Assembly: GCA_009929375.1 (NCBI GenBank) | Contig: SAAO01000001.1 | Location: 112,142 to 176,141 of the forward strand | Length of the DNA: 64,000 bases | Source: Bacteroidia bacterium | GTDB lineage: Bacteria; Bacteroidota; Bacteroidia; Bacteroidales; Paludibacteraceae | Direction: 5' to 3' | In this document: one piece after another, positions 29,102 to 39,786 of the stretch | Numbering within the stretch: position 1 is the first letter of the stretch | How the letters are laid out: the number at the start of each line of letters is the position of its first letter | Notes under the pieces: generated by a model | The model's input: the letters and a program-made list of their open reading frames with translations, nothing else | What the model was told of the DNA's origin: nothing | Databases searched by the model: none | Translations under genes and position numbers: made by a program

Positions 29102-32059
29102 CTATTGAAGCAAAACCCGCATTGCCGTCCGTTCACCCGAAAGCGTGTCCACCTGAAGCACATAGACACCCGGATTTACAGATGAAACAGAAAGAGAGTT
29201 TCCTGATTGATTACAATTCATAAGCATTCCTCCCATATTATACAAACTGAGATTCTTTACATCATCACCCTCCACAGAAAGCATTCCATCACTGAAAAGC
29301 ATTTTAAATTTCTTACAAAAATTCAGCTTTTTCAGTCCTGTCGGGAAAAGTACTGAGGTGGGAATTATTTCGAAGATATAACTATTCTGGAGGGTTTCGT
29401 TTCCCTTGTTGATGCGGCTATTACTTACCGACCAGAAATTTGTGCCTGCGTCACCAGCATTTTGAATGGCAAAAAGTCCTCCCATTTCTGTGAGGACGTA
29501 TGAATTCCAGCTTGCAAAATATGCATTTGTACCAAAGGCACCAAGTTCGTTTATATATCGCGAATCGGCTGCACTGATAATTTTATACCGATCGGTGGTA
29601 GCGTCAGCAACGAAATTCCATTGCTGACTTTTGAGTTTTGTAGTGGCCAGGGCTTTAAACCCCGGATTTCCACCCGATCCGGACACATTGTTATTCGAAA
29701 GGTACAAGTCTCCCGACTTGATATAATAAGTCTCGCCGGGCGTGATTTTAGGGTGGTTCACCTGCTCATTTCCCACAGGCACAATTTCGAATACAAACAC
29801 CGAGTTGCCCAACTTATTGTTTGTTGAAGGTTTAATGCGATTGGTTTCGAACATCCAGAATTTATCACCTGCCGAACCTGCATTCTGAATGGCATATTTT
29901 CCATTCTGTCGGTGCATATTGTAAGTATTCCATGCAGCTTCGAAAGTATTTGTTCCGAAATTGCCGAGTTCGTTTATATAACGGCCATCCTGTGCATTTG
30001 CAACTTTATAACGTTCGGTCAGCGCATCCATCGAAATGGTCCATTCCTGACGTTGCGGATTAATGGTATCGCGATAAGCTACGAATGTGGGCGTTCCTCC
30101 CGAACCGTTTACATTGGTGTTAGTCAGGTATTTTCCATCAACTTTAATATAATAGCGACCTTCCTCGATTAAAACCTGTGGAAAAACATTGAGCATATAT
30201 TTGAATTTCCGGCGATAATCCATTACCATCAACGATTTGATTTGTTTGATAAATGGTGCAACCACTTCGTTGGCAGGTTTGGGATTGGGCGACTTGATAG
30301 AACCGGCAAAACCACGCGAAATTACTTTTTTCTGTGCTGTTTCAATCGAATCAATTTTCAGATATTTCTGTACAAAAATCACACTGTCGTTTTCGTTCAG
30401 TGCTTTGTACATATCGAGCAAATATAAGCCTTTTTCGCCCATCATATCGAACACACGCAACCACGGAGCAATTTCCGAAATCATAGCAGGATTGTAAGTG
30501 CTTGCCAGCAACTCAGCCGAAGCATTGCGGAACGATTGAAATTTATCGGCCAAGAGTTGAATCTGACTTGCGTTATACTGTCCCTGACGGTAAGCATTCA
30601 GCACCGGATCGGCTACAGTTTTGAAAGAGGCGGATTCTCCACTCATGCGCAAACCATGCCCTGTTGGACCTAAATCAATGTTATTTTCGCAAAACACCTT
30701 GAACGCCTCATAATTGTTGGGTTGCAGATACTTCATTCCACTAATCCACGATGTTTGCGGATTGAACTTTTTCATATTCCATGTATAATCGGCAATGCTG
30801 AACAGGGCTACTTTCGAGGCTTCGGCATATTCCATGGGATTAGCTGTAAAACCTGCGAGTTGCGAAGCAATAGTTGTGGCATTGCCCACTAAAGGACCCA
30901 TAAGCAAATGATCGATTACATAATCGGTTACCGGATAGTTAAGCCAGATATAAGCATTGCGTTTGATACGCGGGTTAATCCAGTCCATCGTTTCCTTATC
31001 GATCATGCGAACCACACTTTTCCCTGTCCACATAATACGCACACTGCTGTCCATTTGTGTTCCCAGAATGGTCAGATAATCGCCACCCGACCATGCCTGA
31101 TTGTACTGAGTCGGACAAAGAATCAGTGGTGCCACATCCTGTTTTTTGTTTACAAACTCTGTGGTGAGGTAATTCATCATTTTTGCCTGATTTACCGGAT
31201 CGGTTCCCACACCGCCAATATCGTCGAAGAAAACAGCAAAAGCACGCACACCCAGATTGTACATAAGTTCGAACTTATTTACGCAGGCTTTGAAATCGTC
31301 GATTACGCCATCGCCATTGTTATCCACCCATTTAATATCATTACCGGGATGAACGGCCCACACAAAATTCACTTTATTTCGGTGTGCTTCCTGAATAAGT
31401 TCTTTTATGCGCAATGCATCGGCAGCTGGATACGGATCGCGCCAACGATTAGAAAAGCCGTGATATGGATCGTCTTTCGGACCATATATATATACGTTCA
31501 TTTTGTTCTCACCATAAAAACGGAACTGACTAATACGGTCGGCCTGACTGAAAGGATTTCCGTAAAAACCTTCCACCACACCACGATCGATCACATCCGG
31601 ATAATCCTTTATAGTCACTGTCATTACTTCGGGCGAACGAAGAATCTGCAGCAGTGTCTGAACTCCGTAATATGTACCGATTGTATCGTTTCCGGCAATG
31701 ATTATGCGCGCAGGCTCTACTTTTAGGAAATAAGCTTCCTTATAAGCCGGAATTTCGGAAGCATAAGCAGCCACCAAATCATCGCCACGTTCACCCATCA
31801 CAATCTCAACACCCGAAGCGGTAATGTTCAGTTTGTTTTTCAATAAATTTACAGCATCGGAATCAGCTGTTGCTTCTCCGATAATTTTATACGCTACCGT
31901 ATTATTAAATGCCTTCGTACCCCACACAACAGATTGTGGAGTGGGAGACACAAGTACTTCCTGTGACCAAAGGAAGCCTAAGGAAAATAACAATGAAAGA
32001 GTAAAGATAATTCGCTTAAAAATCATAATTTTCAGAAGTAATATAATATTAGATGGCAA
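29102..32059 (-). CDS. GH84 family beta-N-acetylglucosaminidase
   Basis: A 985-residue exported enzyme of the O-GlcNAcase/hyaluronidase NagJ family. Likely start Met12 (32026), giving a typical signal peptide. GH20b-like N domain (about 34-155); catalytic barrel (about 158-440) with RGVVEGFYGNPFS and the double-aspartate pair D279-D280 in FAVFFDDIGG, plus YIWLNYPVTDYV; helical post-catalytic domain (about 440-620). Two copies of the unassigned 130-residue module follow (about 632-761 and 774-900), then a T9SS-type tail. It cleaves beta-GlcNAc by substrate-assisted catalysis in this family. It is the first gene of a GH84-SASA-giant gene series, with a good promoter at 32150-32181. Confidence 0.95.
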   Translation of the reverse strand: MPSNIILLLKIMIFKRIIFTLSLLFSLGFLWSQEVLVSPTPQSVVWGTKAFNNTVAYKIIGEATADSDAVNLLKNKLNITASGVEIVMGERGDDLVAAYASEIPAYKEAYFLKVEPARIIIAGNDTIGTYYGVQTLLQILRSPEVMTVTIKDYPDVIDRGVVEGFYGNPFSQADRISQFRFYGENKMNVYIYGPKDDPYHGFSNRWRDPYPAADALRIKELIQEAHRNKVNFVWAVHPGNDIKWVDNNGDGVIDDFKACVNKFELMYNLGVRAFAVFFDDIGGVGTDPVNQAKMMNYLTTEFVNKKQDVAPLILCPTQYNQAWSGGDYLTILGTQMDSSVRIMWTGKSVVRMIDKETMDWINPRIKRNAYIWLNYPVTDYVIDHLLMGPLVGNATTIASQLAGFTANPMEYAEASKVALFSIADYTWNMKKFNPQTSWISGMKYLQPNNYEAFKVFCENNIDLGPTGHGLRMSGESASFKTVADPVLNAYRQGQYNASQIQLLADKFQSFRNASAELLASTYNPAMISEIAPWLRVFDMMGEKGLYLLDMYKALNENDSVIFVQKYLKIDSIETAQKKVISRGFAGSIKSPNPKPANEVVAPFIKQIKSLMVMDYRRKFKYMLNVFPQVLIEEGRYYIKVDGKYLTNTNVNGSGGTPTFVAYRDTINPQRQEWTISMDALTERYKVANAQDGRYINELGNFGTNTFEAAWNTYNMHRQNGKYAIQNAGSAGDKFWMFETNRIKPSTNNKLGNSVFVFEIVPVGNEQVNHPKITPGETYYIKSGDLYLSNNNVSGSGGNPGFKALATTKLKSQQWNFVADATTDRYKIISAADSRYINELGAFGTNAYFASWNSYVLTEMGGLFAIQNAGDAGTNFWSVSNSRINKGNETLQNSYIFEIIPTSVLFPTGLKKLNFCKKFKMLFSDGMLSVEGDDVKNLSLYNMGGMLMNCNQSGNSLSVSSVNPGVYVLQVDTLSGERTAMRVLLQ

Positions 32060-32149
32060 TTTTATTTATTTCAATATCCAGACTCAGTCCTCATCTCAGA
32101 TTACAGACTTCAGAGACCTTTAATTATAAATATATTTAATATATCGCCA

Positions 32150-32181
32150 CAAATATACTACATTATTTCCCATTACTCAAT
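32150..32181 (-). promoter_or_regulatory. Promoter of the GH84 gene series
   Basis: On the minus strand ATTG (-33, 32178-32181) and TATATTTG (-7, 32150-32157) are separated by 20 bp, close to the Bacteroidota consensus TTTG-N19/21-TAnnTTTG. It would give a leader of roughly 90-120 nt. Confidence 0.65.
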
Positions 32182-32325
32182 GCATATTTTTAAATATTAC
32201 GCAATTAATTACATAAGAAAGTAGTTATTTGTAAGAAAAAGTCCAAATTTATAGCATACTATTAAGAGTCTGTACGAATTATGGGTTCAATACAATAATC
32301 ATGTTTTACGTAAAAAGGGAAACAA

Positions 32326-32357
32326 AAAGGGTGAAATCATTTCTGATTTCACCCTTT
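32326..32357 (-). terminator. Terminator after the LamG protein gene
   Basis: A perfect 13-bp stem AAAGGGTGAAATC/GATTTCACCCTTT with a 6-base loop, 21 bases after the stop codon and followed on the minus strand by TTGTTTCCCTTTTT. Confidence 0.85.
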
Positions 32358-32378
32358 GCTAAATTATTGATATCTTAA

Positions 32379-35300
32379 TTAACGAACCACAACTTTGGTA
32401 GCATAATCGTTGATGCGTACAATATACACACCCGGATTCACATCAATTTGTGAACGGTTTGCAGTACTGATACGACGACCGGAAAGATCAACAACCGAAA
32501 CTTTATCGGAGCTTTCGAGTCCGCGAACTTCGATACGACCTTTTTCACCAACCACTACAAAACGTGACTGTCCAATTGATTTAAGAGCATTTACTCCTTC
32601 GCTGTAAGCTACATTCAGCAAACCAAGTGTTTCAGAGATATTTAATTTTGTGGTCTGAATTTCTTCGGCTGTCAATGAGCGACTGTAGATACGGAAATCA
32701 TAAAGCATAGTATTTTTCAGATAAACATCACCTGAATAACATGAGCGACCCAACCAGTTGTACAATGTACCAAGATATTCGGGACGAGCCAGTGTGTTTG
32801 CAGGAGTATTTGTAATTTCAGCGCTGTTCATTTGCATTCCATCAATCCAGATAGTACCTGTTGTACCTTGCTGAGTGTATGCAAAGTGATGCCAGTCACC
32901 TTTAATAGCCGGTTGTGCAAATCCTACAGCCTGTTGACCTGTGGCACTATCCCAGTTTTTAGGTGAAATACTTATACTCTGGTCTTTCAGAATACCAATC
33001 AGATAACCTTTTGCATTATTGTCGGATCAACAGTATTTGAGAATGTCCACAAGAAGCTACCAGGGACAGTCAAATCATGCGACTCATCAATGCGGAAGTA
33101 ACCTCCCATTGTAAAATCGTTCTGGTGATACATTACTTTACCAATATTTTCACCAAGATCAAGATATCCGTTATCAGCACCCAGGTCAAGTACTTTGTAA
33201 GTATTGGTTGTACCAATAGTGACCACTTTAGCACCATTTTTCATTACTGCCGGGAATTGTTTTTCAGCCACATCGTATACAACTGAATCAGCATAACTTG
33301 AGAAATCATGTTTCAAAAGTAAATCGCCTGTATAGGCAGTTCCTTCTTTGGCAGCCACACGTACAGTAAATTCACGGGTAAGTTTCTGTCCACCCTTTGT
33401 GAAGTTAGCTGTCAGAATCACATTATATGCATAATAATCAGGAAGGGTTACTTTACCTGTATTGTCGATAATTGCCGGATTCGACGATGTCCACGATACG
33501 AGAACGGTAGGATCTGCCTGTCCAACTGTTGGAAGTGTAATATCAGAAGTCACATCTCCTTCGATATTCAAAGTAAAGTTCTGCTGTTCTGCAGTCAGTT
33601 CCGGAAGAATCACATCAGGATTTTCAGCATAAGCATTATTTAGTTGATCAAGAGTCAGCGCAACAGCTGGTAAGCCATCAATACCATCGTTAATATCACT
33701 TGCAGTAAGAGGAACTCTCAACAATTGGAAGTCGTAAAGAAGCGCTTTTCTCAAATATACGTCAGTCACATAGTTTGAGCGACCAAGCCAGTTGTAAAGT
33801 GTACCTTTGCGTCCGGGCTGCAACAATGCTGTAGAAGGTAAATTGGTGATTGTACCTGATTTCATTTCCACACCATCCACATAAACTGTTCCTGTTGTAC
33901 CACTCTGAACGTATGCAAAATGATGCCATGATCCTTTTTCAGCTACTGCACCTGCACCCACAGCCTGGTTACCAAGATCCCAATAGTTAGTAGATACTGA
34001 CTGACTCAGTGCTTTCAGCGAGCCAATAATATAGCCGTTTCTTTCGGCAGCAGCGTCAGCTGTATTCGAGAATGTCCAGATAAAGTTACCATTACTGTTT
34101 AATTCATTATAATCTTCATCAATACGGAAATATCCGCACATGGTGTAGTCGGTAAGTGAGTAAATTACTTCACCAATATCAGTTCCCATGTCGAAATAAC
34201 CTTTTCCATTACCCAGATCGAGTACGTTAAACTGCTGTGAAGTTCCAATGGTTCTGATACGGGCTTCGTTTTTCACTGTTCCCACAAATCCGCTTTCCGA
34301 ATCGTCAAGCACCTTGATTTCGCCATTTTCAACCGAGATATTTTCTGAGCTGAAAGTCCATTTAGCCAAACGTTCGCCAGCCATGTTCAATGCAGGCACT
34401 GTAGCCAGGAATTCTTTGGTCAATGTATAAGAAGTTTCACCTACAGTCATTGTAAGCGTTGCAGTAAGTTTTACCGAAGCGTCATATTTATCCGGACGGT
34501 TAACTTTTCCGTCAACAGCAATATATTCAGGCATTGTGGAAGCCCATGTAACAGGTACCTGTGCGGTTCCTGCAGTTGCAGGCAGGGTAATATCAGCTAC
34601 TACAGCCGACAAATCACCAAGCACAAGTGCATTGTAAGCCTGAATCAGATCTGCGGGATAACCATTCAGCATCAACACTTCATCCGAACTTATTCCACGA
34701 TTATAAATACGGAAATCGCTCAACTGAGTATCCTGTAAATACAAGTCACCCGAATAAGATGGTTTTGCAAGCATATTGTAAGGAGTAGCACCCAAAACCG
34801 AAGGAGTAAGTGTCACATTGTTATTGGTTTGTTTCAAAACACCATCCACATAGAATTTACCTACATTTCCGGTTTGTGTATATGCCAGATGCACCCATTT
34901 TCCTTTGGCCACATCGCCACCGCCCTGTGCATATTCTTCTGCTTCGTATCTATCGGTAGTGATAGAATAGCGGCTGCGTTTTGCCTGCAGGAACATATAA
35001 CCCACACGTTGATTATAACTGTCGAGTGAATTACTAAAAGTAGCAATCATATTACCATTGTTACCCAACTTTGTGTATGAACTGTTTACCCATACATAAC
35101 ACGACATAGAAAAATCGGTAAGCGAAGCTACCAGATTTCCGGTATTAGCACCCATATCAACCCAATCGGTACCGGTTGCACTCAATATTAATGAAGGCTT
35201 TCCGTTAGTAACACCAATAGTTGCTCCCATGAGCAAACCATCATAACCATTACCCGACACATCAGGCAATTCCGATCCGTTTGCGGATTCAAAAGTATAA

Positions 35301-35419
35301 TGCAGTTTCAGACCATCGGTCAGACTTTGAGCCTGCATTGACAGGCCGGCCGCAAGTAGCATCGTGCCCGCCAAAAGAGCTTTTTTGTACAGCCCTGTGA
35401 ATAAGTGAAGTTTTCTCAT
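32379..35419 (-). pseudogene. LamG/Ig-like surface protein interrupted by a one-base frameshift
   Basis: Two reading frames, 35419-32999 (806 aa, with signal peptide ending LSMQAQS) and 32837-32379 (152 aa, with T9SS tail), belong to one gene. The protein has three LamG-like domains alternating with atrophied bacterial Ig-like domains. The third LamG repeat breaks after TFSNTVDP: the frame then reads TIMQKVI and stops. Reading on one base over restores NAKGYLIGILKD through TTGTIWIDGMQMNSAE and into the 152-aa part, with the same spacing as in repeat 2. A single missing base around 33014-33022 explains it. Whether it is a true mutation, programmed slippage or a sequencing error is not decidable here. 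The intact product would be about 1013 residues. Confidence 0.85.
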
Positions 35420-35606
35420 GCGATTACATTTAATAATTAGTAAATCATTATTTTTATTTCGATAAAGTGTATTTGATACACTACAAAATTAGATTTAAAA
35501 CCAAATCAGACGGGATAAAAATAATGCAAATAAGTGTACAATTCGTTTAAGTATTAACAAGAAGTATTATATATCTCATTTACAAGCAATATATTTACAT
35601 TGTAAT

Positions 35607-35642
35607 ATAAAAAAAGCAGACAGATAAAAATATCTGTCTGCT
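35607..35642 (-). terminator. Terminator of ispG
   Basis: A perfect 12-bp stem AGCAGACAGATA/TATCTGTCTGCT with a 4-base loop lies 24 bases after the stop, followed on the minus strand by TTTTTTTTAT. Confidence 0.9.
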
Positions 35643-35666
35643 AAATATTAAGGTAAGAAATAAAGA

Positions 35667-37451
35667 CTACTCGTGCCAGTCGCCATGTGATTTGATAAGT
35701 TCTATCAGTTTGTCCACTGCTTCATCTTCCGGAATATTGCGTTCGACACATTCTTTTTTCTTGTAAAGACTTACTTTTCCACGACCGGCGCCCACATATC
35801 CGTAATCGGAATCGGCCATTTCGCCGGGGCCATTTACAATACAACCCATGATACCGATTTTAAGACCTTTCAGGTGCGAAGTGCGTGCTTTTATACGTGC
35901 AATCACAGTTTGCAGATTGAACATTGTGCGACCACAACTCGGACAGGACACATACTCTGTTTTTGAGATACGCACACGGGCTGCCTGCAAAATACCAAAT
36001 GCAACAGAATTAATCTCCTCTACAGTAATCGCTCCTTTGTTTGTCAGGAAAATACCATCTCCAAAGCCATCAATAAGTAAAACGCCCAAATCGGCAGCTG
36101 CTTTAATCTGCAAATGATCGAGGGCTGTTTCGGAATACTCACGACACAAAATTACCGGTACACGGCAATCCGCATTCAGCAAAGTATGGAAAAATGCCCG
36201 CATCTCGCCTACTCCATCAGCATGTTCTGAAGAAAGAAGTACCACTACATCTGTTCTGTTCTTCAAAAATAAAATCATGTCTTCAGTCAGATCAGCATAT
36301 TGCAGTCGGACAAATTTCACTGCTGAATCATCTGTCAGAAGCGTTTGCACATAATCAGCTTCGTAAACCGGATATACACTACCATCGGTACTCAATACAC
36401 GGTCGTCGGTAAGCAGAAAATCTGGTATGGTGGCAAAACCTCCATCTTTCGAGGCAAGAACCACAGGTACATTTTCAGCTCCGATTTTCCCTACAGCATT
36501 GGTTTCGCGGCGTTTGTATTCGTAACGTGAGCAAAGCGGACTCTCAACAGCTTCAATCGCAGGAGCATGTTTACGTTTTCCGGTATGTTCCACCAGAAGT
36601 CTCGCCACAGGAATCTCAGCTTCGGGCTCTTCACTCAGCGACACACGTACTGTATCACCAATACCATCGAGCAATAAACCTCCGATTCCCACCGACGACT
36701 TAATACGTCCATCCTCGCCATCACCAGCTTCGGTAACTCCCAAATGAAGCGGATAATGTAAATCCTCAGCTTCCATTCGGTCTACCAAAAGGCGCATTAC
36801 CTGCACCATCATGACTGTATTTGAGGTTTTCATGGAAATTACCACATTATGAAAATCCTGCTCACGGCAAATGTGCAAAAACTCCATACACGATTCCACC
36901 ATACCCTGAGGCGTATCGCCGTAACGGTTCATCATACGTTCGCTCAGAGAGCCATGGTTCACACCGATACGAATGGCTGTATTATTTTCCTTGCATATAT
37001 TCAGAAAAGGAATAAAGCGTGCTCTGATTTTTTCATACTCGCGTGCAAATTCCTCGTCGGTATAATCAGAATTGTCACCAATCTTTACGCTTCCCACATA
37101 ATTTCCGGGGTTAATGCGTACTTTCTCAACCTTTGTGGCAGCCACATCCGCAGCATTTGCATTGAAATGAATATCAGCCACAAGGGGTGTTTCGTACCCT
37201 TTTTCTCTTATTTTCTGACGAATAACACCCGCACTTTCAGCCTCACGAATGCCCTGTGTGGTAAAACGAACAAGGTCGGCACCTGCCTCCACAATTCTGA
37301 TACACTGATCGACAGAATTTTCAATATCATTTGTATCGGTATTGGCCATCGACTGTACGCGAACAGGATTGACACCTCCAAGTTTCAAATTTCCAATCAA
37401 CACTTCTTCTGAAAGACGGCGATTGTATTTAAAAGGATTAACTTTCCACAT
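35667..37451 (-). CDS. ispG: 4-hydroxy-3-methylbut-2-enyl diphosphate synthase, three-domain type
   Basis: IspG/GcpE converts methylerythritol cyclodiphosphate to HMBPP in the MEP isoprenoid pathway using a [4Fe-4S] cluster. The 594-residue length is far above the roughly 370 of E. coli IspG and matches the three-domain form of plants, Chlamydia and Bacteroidota: TIM-barrel domain (about 10-290; VRVQSMANTDTNDIE), extra domain (about 320-480) and the cluster domain with C503, C506 (CPSCGRT) and C537 (IMGCIVNGPGE). It has its own terminator. The gene downstream of queG on the same strand; no MEP partner gene is adjacent. Confidence 0.97.
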   Translation of the reverse strand: MWKVNPFKYNRRLSEEVLIGNLKLGGVNPVRVQSMANTDTNDIENSVDQCIRIVEAGADLVRFTTQGIREAESAGVIRQKIREKGYETPLVADIHFNANAADVAATKVEKVRINPGNYVGSVKIGDNSDYTDEEFAREYEKIRARFIPFLNICKENNTAIRIGVNHGSLSERMMNRYGDTPQGMVESCMEFLHICREQDFHNVVISMKTSNTVMMVQVMRLLVDRMEAEDLHYPLHLGVTEAGDGEDGRIKSSVGIGGLLLDGIGDTVRVSLSEEPEAEIPVARLLVEHTGKRKHAPAIEAVESPLCSRYEYKRRETNAVGKIGAENVPVVLASKDGGFATIPDFLLTDDRVLSTDGSVYPVYEADYVQTLLTDDSAVKFVRLQYADLTEDMILFLKNRTDVVVLLSSEHADGVGEMRAFFHTLLNADCRVPVILCREYSETALDHLQIKAAADLGVLLIDGFGDGIFLTNKGAITVEEINSVAFGILQAARVRISKTEYVSCPSCGRTMFNLQTVIARIKARTSHLKGLKIGIMGCIVNGPGEMADSDYGYVGAGRGKVSLYKKKECVERNIPEDEAVDKLIELIKSHGDWHE

Positions 37452-37568
37452 ATATCAATATTAGTTAGTATAATTATAATCGTTTACTCTTTTTCAATAA
37501 TAAAACTTACAAGGTCAGGAATATAAACCAGACATTCTGTTTCATTAAACAACAAACAGGCTAAAAAG

Positions 37569-38510
37569 TTATGAAGTTTCTGACTTCTTTTCATTTAAAA
37601 ATCCAATATTTTCCTTCAGTTTGGCAAAACCTGCCCGTTTTACAGCCGAATGTTTAAATATCTGGGCAAATCCGCCATTGTCCATACTGACCCAATCTTC
37701 TCTTTTCCAGTCGGATATCACAGATACTGCTTTTAAATGCGAATGAGTATAAGGAACAGCTTTTTTCCGGTTCCAGGGGCACACCTCCACACAAATATCG
37801 CAGCCCAATGCAAAACCAGACAAAAGAGGACGTATATCTTCGGCCACAGGAGTTTTAAGTTCTATCGTCTGATACGAAATGCAACGCGTTGCATTCAGCA
37901 AATGCGGTTCAAGTGCCTGCGTGGGACAAGCATCAATACAACGTGTACAACTTCCGCAACGATCAGTCACCGGAATATCATATTCAGTTTCCACATTCAG
38001 CATAAGCACACCAATAAAAAACCACGAACCCATTTCAGGCGAAATAAGCTGTGTATGTTTCCCAATCCAACCCAAACCTGCTTTTTGCGCCCAGCGACGT
38101 TCGAGTACAGGTGCCGAATCCACAAAACTGTGCTGTACGTTACTGTTAATGCATTCAGAACCGTATTTATCCACGATAGCAGTTTCGAGTTTTGCGAGCA
38201 AACTTTTTATAACCGTATGATAATCAATCTCTGAAAAAGCATAGCGGGCAATGCGTGGCGCATCGTTGGGCTGACTTACAGGCGGGCAATAATTCAGCAG
38301 CACAGTAACCACCGATTTACATCCGGGCACAAGCTCGCGGGGATCGGTACGTTTTTCGAAGTTTCTGACCAGATATGACATTTCGCCATGCATTCCGGCT
38401 TCGAGCCACGAATGTAAAAAAACGGCATCTTCAGTCAGCGCCTCTGCCCGGGCTATTCCGCAGGCATCGAAACCAATTGAAAGTGCCGTTTCTTTAATAA
38501 ATTGCTGCAT
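37569..38510 (-). CDS. queG: Epoxyqueuosine reductase
   Basis: QueG carries out the last step of queuosine synthesis, reducing epoxyqueuosine in tRNA with a cobalamin cofactor and two [4Fe-4S] clusters. The 313-residue protein has the DUF1730 N domain (GFDACGIARAEAL, GARDPRELVPG-like PRELVPGCKSVV) and two ferredoxin motifs, CGSCTRCIDACPTQAL and CDICVEVCPWNRK, in the C-terminal half. It is slightly short because the HEAT-repeat tail of some homologues is missing, as in many Bacteroidota. It is upstream of ispG on the same strand (117 bp). Confidence 0.95.
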   Translation of the reverse strand: MQQFIKETALSIGFDACGIARAEALTEDAVFLHSWLEAGMHGEMSYLVRNFEKRTDPRELVPGCKSVVTVLLNYCPPVSQPNDAPRIARYAFSEIDYHTVIKSLLAKLETAIVDKYGSECINSNVQHSFVDSAPVLERRWAQKAGLGWIGKHTQLISPEMGSWFFIGVLMLNVETEYDIPVTDRCGSCTRCIDACPTQALEPHLLNATRCISYQTIELKTPVAEDIRPLLSGFALGCDICVEVCPWNRKKAVPYTHSHLKAVSVISDWKREDWVSMDNGGFAQIFKHSAVKRAGFAKLKENIGFLNEKKSETS

Positions 38511-38585
38511 ATTTGTTTGATTCGGATCAGCAACATGGAGCAGGTACGAAAATCAGATATTTACACACCCGCAAATCAAATTCTG

Positions 38586-39725
38586 TTATAAAAGTTTTGC
38601 TATTGAAGCATCCAGCGAGCTGAAATCCGGATTACGTACAACTATTTCACCTTTGCGGTTCATCAGAAATATCGTAGGTACACTTTGTACATTGTAAGTG
38701 CTCACAGCGCGCGAATCAGGACCGTTTTCGTCGCGTACACAAACCCATGGAATATTAGCAACCGATTCTTCCCAAAGTAGTTTGCTACGATCGAGCGAAA
38801 CCTGATAAATTTCGAAACCACGTCCGCTGTATTTGTTGTAAAGTTCGCGAAGTTCGAAAGTATACTGCACACTTTTATCCATCTGATAAGCAGAAAAATC
38901 AATAAGAACAACTTTTCCCTCGAGTTCCGAAAGTTTACGCACATTACCTGTGCGATCGGGCAGCTCAATATCAATATAGCCAGCCGATGCGCTGTTCAGT
39001 ACTTCACGCCAGGCCTGACTATCCTTTTCTTTGCGTTCCTGTTTAATGGCGTCCATTACCAGACTATACAGATTTTTTGTTCTGATATAATCAGGCATAA
39101 AAGCATTATAAGCAGTTGCCACAGCAGCACAATAAGGTTTATCAGCCTTCACATAGGGCGAAAACAGGTAGGTATTCCCGATTTTCTGATAAATTGCAAA
39201 ATATGCAGCCGACGAACGTGGGTTCGACAGAATAATTTTACGGGCCATTTCCTTGTGCTTTTCAATATCAGCTTCCACATCGGCCAGAAGTACATTACGT
39301 TCATCAGCTCCTAATTCCGGAGTCAGTTTATTGGCTTTTGCCTGAATAGCCGAAAGTGACTGACGCAGCTCTTTGATTTGCACATTTATTTCCGAACCTT
39401 CGACAGTATATCCGGTAGCAAAATTTTTCAATCCCGCTTTAATCACAAGCTGTTCTGTAGAATCGATAGCAAAATTAATTACCTTATCTTCCACACGAAG
39501 CCTGTAAAAATCAGGGTATTCAGGGGATGAAACTTTAAACTTATAACTACCATCAGCCTTTAGCTTTACTGAATCCAGAACTACAGTTTTCAGCAATCCG
39601 GTTTGCTCAATGTAAAGCGTTTTTCCTTCGGCATCGGTAATTTCGCCTTCAACTTTGAATTTTCCCTGTTGCGTACATGCCGCAAAAAACGGCAACAGAA
39701 GGAACAATAAATACTTGATTTTCAT
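38586..39725 (-). CDS. Thioredoxin-like lipoprotein with DUF4369 domain, lacking the redox cysteines
   Basis: A 379-residue lipoprotein (lipobox FAAC, Cys16). The N-terminal half fits DUF4369 (about 20-130: VEGEITDAEGKTLYIEQ), and the C-terminal half (about 235-379) fits the AhpC/TSA thioredoxin fold (GKVVLIDFSAY, VPTIFLMNRKGEIV). The CxxC active site is absent: the expected place reads SAYQMDKS. Family members with CxxC act in periplasmic disulfide exchange; this one cannot use that chemistry and may bind proteins or act in stress sensing (inference). It is encoded next to queG with about 75 bp between. Confidence 0.8.
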   Translation of the reverse strand: MKIKYLLFLLLPFFAACTQQGKFKVEGEITDAEGKTLYIEQTGLLKTVVLDSVKLKADGSYKFKVSSPEYPDFYRLRVEDKVINFAIDSTEQLVIKAGLKNFATGYTVEGSEINVQIKELRQSLSAIQAKANKLTPELGADERNVLLADVEADIEKHKEMARKIILSNPRSSAAYFAIYQKIGNTYLFSPYVKADKPYCAAVATAYNAFMPDYIRTKNLYSLVMDAIKQERKEKDSQAWREVLNSASAGYIDIELPDRTGNVRKLSELEGKVVLIDFSAYQMDKSVQYTFELRELYNKYSGRGFEIYQVSLDRSKLLWEESVANIPWVCVRDENGPDSRAVSTYNVQSVPTIFLMNRKGEIVVRNPDFSSLDASIAKLL

Positions 39726-39786
39726 ATATATGTATTATAATTTTCTTAGCACTTCCACTAAACAACCAATCACAAGTCACCAATCA

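Noticed and set aside
30908..31726. Plus-strand ORF of 272 aa
   Set aside because: Antisense shadow of the GH84 catalytic domain.
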